Positions 35,301 to 41,721 of a stretch of DNA of 64,000 nucleotides are shown one piece after another; within the stretch, counting starts at the first letter, position 1; each line of letters opens with the position of its first letter. Position numbers and translations under genes: made by a program. This DNA is from Streptomyces roseofulvus (GTDB lineage: Bacteria > Actinomycetota > Actinomycetes > Streptomycetales > Streptomycetaceae), in contig NZ_BAAAWE010000001.1 of the NCBI RefSeq assembly GCF_039534915.1, forward strand, positions 3,844,001 through 3,908,000, written 5' to 3'. The notes under the pieces were generated by a model, which searched no databases, had not been told where the DNA came from, and was given only the letters and a program-made list of their open reading frames with translations.

Positions 35301-36152
35301 CTCGCGGCGCAGCCGCTCCACGCCGTCGTCGCCGGGACGGGCCGGATCGCCGTAGTCGGGGGTCAGGCTGCGCCACAGCGCGTAGTGCTCCTCAGACGAG
35401 GAGTACGTACCGAGGGCCGCGTCCCGTCCGTCGGCGGCGACGAGCAGCTGAGCGGGCGCGAAGAGGTGCGGCACACCGCGCGGTGCGCCCGCGCCGTGGC
35501 GGGTGTCGTCGTCCAGGGGCCGGCCGGTGTAGGCGCGGAGGTCACGAATCGCCTTGCCCAGCGGGTCACGGACCTGCGGCGACTTACACTCGATGACGAC
35601 GAGCGGGATGCCGTTCACGAACAGGACGAGGTCGAGCACGGCGGGGCGGCCGTCGGCATCGTGCACTCTCAACTGGTCGACGACGAGGTAGTCGTTGTGT
35701 GCCAGCCTCTCCTCGCGGCTTCCTTCCAGTGCCGCCTGCGACCAGTCGAAGTAGTGGGTCTTGACGTCCTTGCCGTTCGGGCCCTGGTGCAAAGCACCGT
35801 GCAGGAGGAGGGTGGTGGCGTCGCGGTTGGCGTCGCGCAGCGACTGTGCCGACACATGGCGCGCGGTGGCACGCAGCCGGGACATGGCTGGTTCGGTGTC
35901 GTTGTCTTCGGTCATCCACGGCGCCGTCCGGCGCAGAGCGGCCCGGAGCCGCCGCTCCAGGAGGACCTCGCGATGGTCAGCGCGCTCGCCCGCGGCCTGC
36001 AGCCGGGCCCCTTCGATGTGCTGCCAGCCCATCGCCTTGAGGTGCTCAAGCAGCGGCAACTCCGCCTCGCCCCGCTCGCCGACCTCGCCGACCACTCCGG
36101 CAGCCATCCGCCGCGCCCTCCCCTGCGTCACGGTGAACGTGTGAGGGTCCAT
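32343..36152 (-). CDS. hsdR: Type I restriction enzyme, HsdR motor/nuclease subunit
   Basis: 1269 aa. After an N-terminal stretch comes the nuclease domain with D...E188-C-K190 in LDLVLFVNGIPLVVIECKS. The SF2 translocase follows: Walker A WHTQGAGKS (H388-S395), VTDRTDLQRQL (motif Ia), DEAH (D547), VGFTGTPL (motif III), and FLIVKSMLLTGFDAP..QAIARVNRP (motifs V-VI). The long helical C-terminus contacts HsdM. It cleaves unmodified DNA after ATP-driven translocation. Start ATG 36152; an internal ATG at codon 16 is possible. It is separated from hsdMS by about 4.4 kb of unrelated genes. Confidence 0.96.
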   Translation of the reverse strand: MDPHTFTVTQGRARRMAAGVVGEVGERGEAELPLLEHLKAMGWQHIEGARLQAAGERADHREVLLERRLRAALRRTAPWMTEDNDTEPAMSRLRATARHVSAQSLRDANRDATTLLLHGALHQGPNGKDVKTHYFDWSQAALEGSREERLAHNDYLVVDQLRVHDADGRPAVLDLVLFVNGIPLVVIECKSPQVRDPLGKAIRDLRAYTGRPLDDDTRHGAGAPRGVPHLFAPAQLLVAADGRDAALGTYSSSEEHYALWRSLTPDYGDPARPGDDGVERLRRELRGWGLLGPDEAPSLQQRLTAIVLRPGNLLNIVRHYVFEKPTENDDGGRAGASKGRAVGPKTAKVVCRHQQYRATEKIVARLRTRPSRAVTGGERDERGGVVWHTQGAGKSFTMQFLARRLHMSPDPDLNTITLVAVTDRTDLQRQLRRAVGLSESETREATSRTDLERLLGRAGRSGGRAVIFATIQKFLGDLAPGTTEGKDTADGEDRALDEDFEQARRRVEAGENAEDVADPAPDEHTLKRAERIFPECSDSDRILVLVDEAHRSHTSVLHACLRKALPNAARVGFTGTPLMQGRLTDTGRIFGLEPSTEPGGAPEFLDTYRMTEAERDKVVVPVRYEGRAMTAEVRDKERLDECFEDLIEPLPDEERARVRAKYATPSARAVAESLPLIRRKAVDMLEHYVRGPLTGGFKAQVAAVSRRAAVLYRSALLDARAELLRRVAEFDRSGHREALRGRAPETYTAEESLLLCAWQFQELLRRIDFVPVISAGAEQKDGLWREWSDEKHQREHIARFLRPFPQLPPDNPWAVGPFAEPEPDPVPAGSVGSMNPWSDLLRGAGARGGDGRKTARAEEAEQPPIAFLIVKSMLLTGFDAPIEQALYLDRPIRDAELLQAIARVNRPSRRKREGLVVDYYGVLNNLGVTLAAYQGNPPALDSLRSMADEVPALKLTADEVRAFFARAGIAPDALTTRAGLGRAVLALGAPEDRAAFDTVLSEFLGAVDRVLPHEAALGHLPDVRAWSVLQMRVRRHYRDDTSGGFAMRGYGRKVRALIADHLQAQEVEQCIPPVSILAPDFDKVVGTLPARESAAEQVQALRYHLEERLAVEDRPVYRQLSVELERVLEEFAGRWEEIGRELGPLVEKARSAEQADPAVADLSPMEQRLYVLIGDRLAESAVLPDADPERLRLLVAEAYDEITGTVRLASFGGKDAHVTLLESRLYERLRAAGLRLRGEGREEVKQLASALAGYTAQHLAEFRAEARRE

Positions 36153-36433
36153 TGTGCGCCAGGGGTACGGACGCGCGATCGATTCGGGCCGCTCTGGTGG
36201 CTCGTCCGGCCAAACCGCGCACGATCACGCGCGAACACAACTGACTTGACAGCCCTTCAGCACACGGCGATGCTGAAGCCTACACCGCTAGTGAACTTCA
36301 CAGCGACCTATGAAGACAGTCGCATCGGTTCTGAAGTCATCTACCGGCGAGATGTGAACGAAACAATTTGAACGCCGAGCGTCATTCATCGCTGAATTCA
36401 TTCGTGCGCACTGAACGCACAGGAGGGGAACTG
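36153..36433. promoter_or_regulatory. AT-rich divergent promoter region with inverted repeat
   Basis: 281 bp between divergent hsdR and the 115-aa gene, clearly less GC-rich than the rest. TTGACA at 36246-36251 is followed by an 8-bp inverted repeat CTTCAGCA-N8-TGCTGAAG (36255-36278), placed where an operator would cover the promoter. Several further AT-rich hexamers could serve as -10 elements. Confidence 0.55.
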
Positions 36434-36781
36434 ATGACCAGCAGCTACGAGGACCTCCGCGAGTCGACGAGGGCCGAGGGGGGCCTCCAGGTCGTCACCA
36501 TGGGCACGTTGCGCGACATCGAGGGTGCCGGCCGACTGGGGAACAGGGTGCTGGCCACCATCTCCGGCAAGCTGAAGGCGCATGGCATAGGGCACTTCCC
36601 GGCGGAACTGCCCGGCAACCAGGACCACGAGGTCCGTGTCTACCTGCGCGACTCCCCCGTCGCCGACCTCGTCGACGCGGTCTTCCGCCCGAGCAGCAAG
36701 GGCGACGAGACCCTGCGGAGGGTTGGCCGCTCCACGGTCGCCGAGGACCGGTTGCGCAGGATCCGCGAGATCCTCGACTAG
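36434..36781 (+). CDS. Unrecognised 115-aa protein of the defence island
   Basis: Small soluble alpha/beta protein. TMGTLRDIEGAGRLGNRVLATISGKLKAHGIGHFPAELP reads like a helical N-terminal module, then QDHEVRVYLRDSPVADLVDAVF and a charged end GDETLRRVGRSTVAEDRLRRIREIL. The ATG at 36434 is preceded by AGGAGGGGAACTG, a strong site. It is 103 bp ahead of a single-TRD HsdS-like gene on the same strand and diverges from hsdR. I do not recognise the family; the position suggests a partner of the specificity protein or a regulator. Confidence 0.65.
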   Translation: MTSSYEDLRESTRAEGGLQVVTMGTLRDIEGAGRLGNRVLATISGKLKAHGIGHFPAELPGNQDHEVRVYLRDSPVADLVDAVFRPSSKGDETLRRVGRSTVAEDRLRRIREILD

Positions 36782-36884
36782 CAACTCACCGCAAGGCAGT
36801 CGGGTCCGACCCCGGACGGAAGGACACGGGCGCGCGGGCCGGACTCGGCCCGCGTCGACTTATGCCCACCAGAAGGATGACGAG

Positions 36885-37505
36885 ATGGCTGTGAGCCACA
36901 CCCCACGACTCGCCGACCTCTGCGAGATCACTTCCGGACCCTCGGGTCAGCAGCTGGCCGAGCTCTCGGCCGGGCTGGAAGGCGTCCCTGTCATCTCAGC
37001 CCCCGACCTGACCCCCAACCACGCCATCACCACGGCGCACATCAAGCGCGTCAGCCCCGGCACGGCCGCTGGTCTCGCCCGGTACCAGGTCCAGCAGGGA
37101 GACCTGATCTACGTACGCCAGGGGACGCTGGGGCGCCGCGCCGTGGTCGGCCCGGCGGAGGCCACCTGGCTGTTCGGGGTCGCCTGCCTGCGCCTCCGGC
37201 CGAAGAAGGGAGGGGTCTTGCCCGAGTACCTGCTGCACTACCTCGGACATCCGCTCGTCCACGGCTGGATCGTCGCCCAGTCGAACAAGGGCCAGGCCGT
37301 GGAGACCCTCACCTCCCGGACGTTGGCCGAGACCCCTGTCACGCTTCCCTCGCTCGACCGGCAGCGCTTGATCGCGGGGGCAATGCGCGAGATCGGCAAC
37401 CAGATCGACGCACACACCCAACTGATCGCCAAGCACGAGTCGTTCCGGGTGGGGCTCCTGACCGAGCTGCTGGGAGAGAGCTTCAGCGGGAGCGAGTGGC
37501 GGTGA
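36885..37505 (+). CDS. Single-TRD HsdS-like specificity protein
   Basis: 206 aa, half the length of a normal HsdS. One target-recognition domain (RLADLCEITSGPSG...VPVISAPDL, QVQQGDLIYVRQGTLGRRAVVG, LLHYLGHPLVHGWI) is followed by one conserved spacer helix (LPSLDRQRLIAGAMREIGNQIDAHTQLIAKHESFRVGLLTELL). Half-S proteins can dimerise to give a palindromic specificity. It lies 4.2 kb from and opposite to the full hsdS. Start ATG 36885 with AGAAGGA. It is followed by a terminator hairpin. Confidence 0.82.
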   Translation: MAVSHTPRLADLCEITSGPSGQQLAELSAGLEGVPVISAPDLTPNHAITTAHIKRVSPGTAAGLARYQVQQGDLIYVRQGTLGRRAVVGPAEATWLFGVACLRLRPKKGGVLPEYLLHYLGHPLVHGWIVAQSNKGQAVETLTSRTLAETPVTLPSLDRQRLIAGAMREIGNQIDAHTQLIAKHESFRVGLLTELLGESFSGSEWR

Positions 37506-37534
37506 CGTGGGCTTACGACGGCGGTGAACCGCTG

Positions 37535-37573
37535 AGCTTCCCCTCCGGCAGGTGATCTGCCGGAGGGGAAGCT
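37535..37573. terminator. Terminator after single-TRD HsdS-like gene
   Basis: 16-bp perfect stem (AGCTTCCCCTCCGGCA) with 7-nt loop GGTGATC, 30 bp after the stop. Confidence 0.8.
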
Positions 37574-37586
37574 TCGGTCTGTCGCG

Positions 37587-37658
37587 TCACACCGATTGAC
37601 GGATCAACGTCACGACGAGCACGGCGAGCAGGCCGCCGACACTGGTGGCCACGAGCAT
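37587..37658 (-). CDS. Possible 23-aa membrane micropeptide
   Basis: ATG 37658 preceded by GGGGGAAG opens a frame of 23 codons, MLVATSVGGLLAVLVVTLIR plus three residues, almost entirely hydrophobic with an arginine near the end. GTG 37670 would give 27 aa. It is ideal for one membrane span, but so short that chance cannot be excluded. Confidence 0.3.
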   Translation of the reverse strand: MLVATSVGGLLAVLVVTLIRQSV

Positions 37659-37735
37659 CTTCCCCCACACCGTGACACTACGGACCGCCGTACGAGGAGG
37701 TGACCACCTGCTGCGGCACACAGCACATGTCACCC

Positions 37736-38002
37736 TCACTGGCGGCGGGTGGACTGAACGTGCCGACGGCAGTCGGGGAGGTCGGTCGCGGGGGTGATCA
37801 CGGACACGGTGTCGTCGTCCAGGACGTAGCAGAGCTGGGCGTGCAGGACCTCCGCCTCGGTCGGCGTGAGCCGCAGCGGGAGATCGGCGTCGAACGCCCC
37901 ATCCCTGCACAGCCAGAGGTCGATGGTGAGGTTGCCGTCCCGCTCCCGCCGCACCCGCTTGCCGGGGACGCGGCTGACCTGCATCCGGGGTGCGCCGCCC
38001 AT
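37736..38002 (-). CDS. Small hypothetical protein
   Basis: 88 aa from ATG 38002, whose first base overlaps the stop of the preceding gene (TGATG), so it is coupled to it. It has a basic N-terminus (RVPGKRVRRERDGN) and TIDLWLCRDGAFDADLPLRLTPTEAEVLHAQLCYVLDD, a compact alpha/beta pattern. This pair of small genes recurs in Streptomyces accessory loci (from memory); no function is known. Confidence 0.6.
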   Translation of the reverse strand: MGGAPRMQVSRVPGKRVRRERDGNLTIDLWLCRDGAFDADLPLRLTPTEAEVLHAQLCYVLDDDTVSVITPATDLPDCRRHVQSTRRQ

Positions 38003-38385
38003 CAGGCCACCACCCCCAAGGGCCCCGCGGTCGCGACGGGTTGCCCGACCCGGTGCCCGTGGATCACCCACGGCCCGACGTCGATCCCGTCCAGCGCGAG
38101 CGCGAGGGCCCGCCCGCGAGAACGCTGCTCGTGCACGACGAGGTAGAGGCGGACCCGGGTCGCGGGCGCGGGCCGGTGGGCGGTGCGGCACCTCCGACCG
38201 CCGGGCGTGCGGCTGCTCGGCCGCGGTACGGCCGTGTCGGCGGCATTCCGGGGGACGTGGGGCGCGGTCGGGCATCCGGAGCCCGGAGCGGCCCCAGGGG
38301 CGAGGGCGAGCACGAGGTGGGCGAGGGCGGGCACAGCGAGGTGCACGAGTGTTCGCACAAGTCCAGGCCGGATACGGTGGGGCAT
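38002..38385 (-). CDS. Small hypothetical protein with hydrophobic N-terminus
   Basis: 127 aa from ATG 38385 (AGGAG 7 nt upstream). The N-terminus LVRTLVHLAVPALAHLVLALAPGAAPGS resembles a signal or anchor helix. A Pro/Arg-rich middle follows, and the end (TRVRLYLVVHEQRSRGRALALALDGIDVGPWVIHGHRVG) is beta-like. It is translationally coupled to the 88-aa gene. A hairpin lies in its leader and an 18-bp palindrome 130 bp upstream. Confidence 0.6.
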   Translation of the reverse strand: MPHRIRPGLVRTLVHLAVPALAHLVLALAPGAAPGSGCPTAPHVPRNAADTAVPRPSSRTPGGRRCRTAHRPAPATRVRLYLVVHEQRSRGRALALALDGIDVGPWVIHGHRVGQPVATAGPLGVVA

Positions 38386-38460
38386 GCTGACGCTCCTACG
38401 AGGCGTTGGCCAAGCCCCGGGGTGCCGCTAACACCGCCGGGGCGCTTTACTCCCCGGCAG
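38386..38460 (-). ncRNA. Structured leader upstream of 127-aa gene
   Basis: The minus-strand leader forms a stem at 38443-38414 (GCCCCGG-CGGTG / CACCCCGGGGC with a one-base bulge, loop around TTAGCGG), followed by CTTGGCCAACGCC, which can form a second small stem, then TAGGAGCG and the ATG at 38385. The hairpin so close to the ribosome site suggests a regulatory leader or attenuator. The call is structural only. Confidence 0.4.
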
Positions 38461-38511
38461 TGCACGCAGCGCCGGGCAGCCACTACATACGGTAGGGACC
38501 ACTCAATGCGT

Positions 38512-38529
38512 GAGACAACATGTTGTCTC
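38512..38529. promoter_or_regulatory. Perfect 18-bp palindrome, candidate operator
   Basis: GAGACAACATGTTGTCTC between the DUF397 gene and the 127-aa gene. The region is AT-richer than the surroundings. A site of this kind suits a dimeric HTH protein; the neighbouring (IS-split) WhiJ/Scr1-type regulator is the obvious candidate. Confidence 0.65.
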
Positions 38530-38568
38530 CGCTCGCGAAAACTGGCATATGCCGGTCGGATGAGACGT

Positions 38569-38757
38569 CTAAACGAAGTCGTCGAACTCCCCCGCCTTGA
38601 CTCCGTCGAGGAACGCGCGCAGCTTCCGACGCGTGGTCCGCACGATCACCTCCGGGTCGTCGCTCTCACGAAGAAACACCCAGCCTTCCCCCTCCGCAAC
38701 CTCGATGCAGGCTCCGGTGTCGGCCGAGAAGGACGCCTTACGCCAGTGAAGTTCCAC
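38569..38757 (-). CDS. DUF397-domain protein
   Basis: 62 aa from GTG 38757. It has the full DUF397 pattern: WRKASFSADTGACIEVAE, then WVFLRESDDPEVIV, then RKLRAFLDGVKAGEFDDF. DUF397 proteins are encoded next to WhiJ/Scr1-type HTH proteins and act as their small partner, in a toxin-antitoxin-like arrangement proposed for whiJ clusters. Here it starts 13 bp after the stop of such a regulator. It is intact even though the partner is broken by an IS. Confidence 0.9.
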   Translation of the reverse strand: MELHWRKASFSADTGACIEVAEGEGWVFLRESDDPEVIVRTTRRKLRAFLDGVKAGEFDDFV

Positions 38758-38770
38758 CGGTCCCCAACCC

Positions 38771-39523
38771 TCATATCTCCATGGTTGCTTGCTGGACGAA
38801 GTCCCGTGAAGCGGCGGGATCAAGCGCCCGCGCTCGCATGCGATCAAGGACCGCACGGTAGTTCGCAAGGTACGTCTCGGCGTGCAGGAAGGTGACTCCG
38901 GTCGGTACGTCGATCTGCACCGTGTCCAGCTGCGGCACCGGTCCGCACGCGTACAGCGTCGAACTGCCGGCATTCGCAAAGCCTCCGGCGCTGAACGGTA
39001 CGACGCGGACGACGATGCCAGGCCGCTCGGCCTGCTCCAACAGGTGCTCCAGCTGCCTGCGCAGCGCCTTCAAGCCACCGAAGCTCATGCGCAGCGCCGT
39101 CTCATGGATCAGGAACTCGCTTGGAGGCGGCTCGGGACGATCGAGCACCGCGGCGCGCCTCACCCGGAACTCAACATGCCGTTCGAGGTCTGCGGGGTCC
39201 ATGGTTGGAACTGCCTCGGCGAAGATGCCACGCATGTAGTCGGGGGTCTGGAGCACGCCAGGCATGTGCATGATCTGCGCAGACCGCAGCGCCGCCGCGT
39301 GATGCTCCATCTCTGCGATGTCCAACAGGCTGGCGGGGAGCGCATCTCGGTACTCGTCCCACCAGTTCGCGCCACGCTCCCTGGCCATGTCCGCCAGAGC
39401 ATCAACGTACGCGGCGTCAGGGCAGCGGTAGTTGGCCGCCCAGACCCTCACCCGGTCACTGCTCACGCCGGAGCGGGCGGACTCCGTATTACTCACCGTC
39501 GTCCGGTCGGTGCGGTGAACAAT
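38771..39523 (-). pseudogene. Scr1/WhiJ-type HTH regulator, 3' fragment (gene split by IS)
   Basis: Codes for the C-terminal 250 residues of an XRE-type regulator: end of the HTH (IVHRTDRTTVSNTESARSG), SSDRVRVWAANYRCPDAAYVDALADMARERGANWWDEYRDALPASLLDIAEMEHHA, and the Scr1 domain LQTPDYMRGIFAEAVPTMDPADLERHVEFRVRRAAVL to FLHAETYLANYRAVLDRMR. The HTH beginning is missing here and found at 40409-40510 on the other side of an IS. Fusing codon 34 of that part (ATT, the duplicated AAT target) to this fragment restores an unbroken 283-aa frame with correct HTH spacing. An IS-borne start may still express this fragment. Confidence 0.92.
39521..39523. repeat. Target-site duplication, left copy (AAT)
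   Basis: AAT just outside the left inverted repeat, identical to AAT at 40409-40411. A 3-bp ANN duplication is typical of the ISL2 group of IS5-family elements. Confidence 0.85.
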
Positions 39524-40408
39524 GAGCTCTTTCAGAGGGGCCACTGATCGAGTGACCCAGACCGAGTCAGGATGAGAACCGCAACGCACAAGGCTCCCGC
39601 GCCGTTGAGGGAGGTGTTCGAAGTCTCAACCCATCGGCACAGGAGCCCTGTTGGTTCCCCATCCTGCCGCACTCGACCTGCCGCACGCCCTGGTCGAGTG
39701 GGTATCCATGCTCATCGTCACCCGTGAGGGTGACCGCCGCTGCAAACTGCCGCCCCACCAGCGTGCCCTCGTGGGGCTGGTCTATCTTCGGCGGCACGAC
39801 ACGCTCGCGCAGATCGCGGCCGGCTTCGGCATATCCGTCGGCACCGCCCACGCCTACGTCAAAGCCGTCGTCCAACACCTATCCGGTCGGGCGCCCGGAC
39901 TGCTGCGGGTTCTGCGGGAGGCCGATCCTGATCACGTCCTGCTCGACGGGACACTCGCCGAGTGCGACCGGGTCGGCGACAGCCGGGCCGACTTCTCCCA
40001 GAAGCACCGCCGCCACGGCGTGAACGTGCAGGTCGTCGCCGACCCCGCGGGCAACCTGCTGTGGATCTCACCCGCACTGCCCGGCCGCACCCACGACCTG
40101 ACCGCCGCCCGCACCCACCGCATCATCCGGATCTGCGAACGCCAGGGCATCCCCGTCCTCGCCGACCGCGCCTACATCGGCGCCGGCCCCTGGGTGACCA
40201 CACCGATCAGACGGCTCCCGAAACGGGACCTGACCACGACCCAGCGGACGATCAACCGGGCTCTGTCCGCGGCGCGGGCACCGGTCGAACGGAGCATCGC
40301 AAGACTGAAGTCCTGGCGAATCTTCCGCAAAGCCCGCTGCAGTCCCAACCGCATGACCGCCATCGCCGCAGCCATCCTCACCCTGGAACGTCAGCGCTGA
40401 AAATGCTC
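39524..40408 (+). mobile_element. IS5-family (ISL2-like) insertion sequence, complete, 885 bp
   Basis: Bounded by imperfect 12-bp terminal repeats, GAGCTCTTTCAG at 39524-39535 and GAGCATTTTCAG (inverted) at 40408-40397, matching at 10 of 12. It has 3-bp AAT duplications on both sides and one transposase gene reading from left to right. The insertion splits an HTH regulator gene. The boundaries were deduced from the repeats and from the restored reading frame of the target gene, which agree. Confidence 0.9.
39651..40400 (+). CDS. IS5-family transposase (DDE_Tnp_4 type)
   Basis: 249 aa. N-terminal HTH (LPPHQRALVGLVYLRRHDTLAQIAAGFGISVGTAHAYVKAVVQHL), then the DDE catalytic core: first Asp in HVLLDGTLAECDR, second in ALPGRTHDLTAAR, Asp in PVLADRAYIGAG, and the acidic residue in RAPVERSIARLKSWRIF (E). 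It moves the element by cut-and-paste. The start is TTG 39651 with AGGAG five bases upstream; an in-frame stop at 39606-39608 rules out a much longer protein. Length and motifs look intact, so it may still be active. Confidence 0.93.
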   Translation: MVPHPAALDLPHALVEWVSMLIVTREGDRRCKLPPHQRALVGLVYLRRHDTLAQIAAGFGISVGTAHAYVKAVVQHLSGRAPGLLRVLREADPDHVLLDGTLAECDRVGDSRADFSQKHRRHGVNVQVVADPAGNLLWISPALPGRTHDLTAARTHRIIRICERQGIPVLADRAYIGAGPWVTTPIRRLPKRDLTTTQRTINRALSAARAPVERSIARLKSWRIFRKARCSPNRMTAIAAAILTLERQR

Positions 40409-40510
40409 AATGGCCGCCTCGTTGATCGTCATACCGATGTGCTCGCGCATCCTGCGCAACTCGGCACCGAGACGTCGCTGCCGCTCGGTCGACGGCTTGC
40501 GGACGGGCAT
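40391..40510 (-). pseudogene. Scr1/WhiJ-type HTH regulator, 5' fragment
   Basis: From ATG 40510 (GGGGAG upstream) the frame reads MPVRKPSTERQRRLGAELRR, then MREHIGMTINEAAI, the first half of an XRE helix-turn-helix, up to the IS at 40408. It then continues five codons into the IS (EHFQR) and stops at 40391. The rest of the gene is at 38771-39520. It begins 20 bp after the hsdS stop on the same strand, so the intact gene probably belonged to the hsdMS transcript. Confidence 0.92.
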
Positions 40511-40530
40511 GCACTCCCCTTTCGGTCAAC

Positions 40531-41721
40531 TCACAGAGCCACGTCGTCGATGCGCACCTTCCCGCTGAGCAGAGCATCAGCGAGGCCTTGCTTCAGCGCG
40601 CGCAGCTTGTCACCCAACGCCTCGATTGATTGCTCCTGGCCGATAATGCCGTCCAGCACAGCGATAATCCGCCGCTGCTCCCCTAGAGGGGGAATGCACA
40701 TCAGGTAGTCCGAGAGGTCCTTCCGGTTCAGCTTTGGAATGCCGGTCCGACCTGAAACACTCTCGGCGAAACTCGAGAATTCATCGCCGAGCAGCATCGC
40801 CCACAAGAAACCAGGCAGCACGTCATCGCCAACAGAGAGAGGGTACATGTCCGCCGAACAAGTACCTCTAAAATCTGCGACTGCAACTTTCCTCAGGCCA
40901 GGCCGAATTTTACTGAGGACGACGTCCCCCGGCCTCACGATGTACTTTCCGCTGACAGCCCCTTGGGATTGCGCTGACTCGCGACCAATCACCTTACCCG
41001 TCCTGGGCTCCACATGATCTGGGGCCAACAGAATCTGCTCCCGGTACGGCATTTCCCTCGGATCGACCTGCCCCGCGGGAAGTTGCACAACGTCAGTCAG
41101 CGGTCGCCGAGGCCAGCCCGTTGCACCCGATCGGAGAGCATCGGCCAGGACAGCTTGACGTACCGTACGGAGCTTGGCGATTGATGCCTCAACGGTGCGC
41201 TCATTCTCCCCAACCGAATCCAACATAGCAACGATTCGCCGCTGCTCCCCGCGAGCAACTGGGTGAATAACCGTTAGCCCAGAGAGCTTCTCTTTAGTCA
41301 AGTGGGCAATGCTAGTCTGACCTGACAGATGCGCAAACAATCCGTGTCGCGCCGCGAACCTCATATAGTGCAAAAGATAACGCGGCTCAATTCCACCCCG
41401 CGCGCGCAGCCTGTGCAACGATTTCTGGAAGAAACAGTCCTTCAGTTCGCCGCCCCACATCGCCGTACGGCCGATCTCGCCTCCTTCAGTGACCAGGAGG
41501 TCGCCCGGGACTAGCCTGTAGAGCTCCCGCTCCTCGCGGGTGAAGTGCATTGTCTCAAGGTTACCCAGCTTGAAGCGATCCCAGCGGACATTGCGATTCG
41601 TCAAGTACAGGCTGTGGTCTGCGCCTTGAGCTGCCGCCTTGTCGAGCATCTTGCCAAGGGACATCTCGAAGTGGTCTCCCAAGGTGGAAGACTGCCATCC
41701 GCTGGGCACCTCACGCCCCAT
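40531..41721 (-). CDS. hsdS: Type I restriction specificity subunit HsdS
   Basis: 396 aa with two target-recognition domains. TRD1 spans about 1-150 (LGDHFEMSLGKMLDK.., LVPGDLLVTEGGEIGRTAMWGG), first spacer helix GEQRRIVAMLDSVGENERTVEASIAKLRTVRQAVLADAL, TRD2 (VQLPAGQVDPREMPY.., IVRPGDVVLSKIRPGLRKVAV) and second spacer GEQRRIIAVLDGIIGQEQSIEALGDKLRALKQGLADALLSG. It sets the DNA sequence recognised by the HsdM/HsdR complex. The ATG lies within the last 11 bp of hsdM. The gene is markedly AT-richer than its neighbours, as usual for horizontally exchanged TRDs. Confidence 0.95.
   Translation of the reverse strand: MGREVPSGWQSSTLGDHFEMSLGKMLDKAAAQGADHSLYLTNRNVRWDRFKLGNLETMHFTREERELYRLVPGDLLVTEGGEIGRTAMWGGELKDCFFQKSLHRLRARGGIEPRYLLHYMRFAARHGLFAHLSGQTSIAHLTKEKLSGLTVIHPVARGEQRRIVAMLDSVGENERTVEASIAKLRTVRQAVLADALRSGATGWPRRPLTDVVQLPAGQVDPREMPYREQILLAPDHVEPRTGKVIGRESAQSQGAVSGKYIVRPGDVVLSKIRPGLRKVAVADFRGTCSADMYPLSVGDDVLPGFLWAMLLGDEFSSFAESVSGRTGIPKLNRKDLSDYLMCIPPLGEQRRIIAVLDGIIGQEQSIEALGDKLRALKQGLADALLSGKVRIDDVAL

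Noticed and set aside
32055..36371. Long plus-strand frames opposite hsdR (for example about 1085 codons from 33114)
   Set aside because: Low-complexity Ala/Gly/Arg/Val composition and no recognisable motif, while the minus strand encodes all HsdR motifs.
39601..39650. IS left boundary placed near 39601 because of CCGTTGAGGG resembling CCATTGAGC
   Set aside because: The better boundary is 39524, where both the terminal repeat and the AAT duplication fit and the target gene frame is restored.
36885..41721. Possible invertible specificity shufflon between the half-S gene (+) and full hsdS (-)
   Set aside because: The two genes are in opposite orientation, but I saw no long shared inverted repeats or a recombinase gene; the conserved spacer helices differ in sequence.
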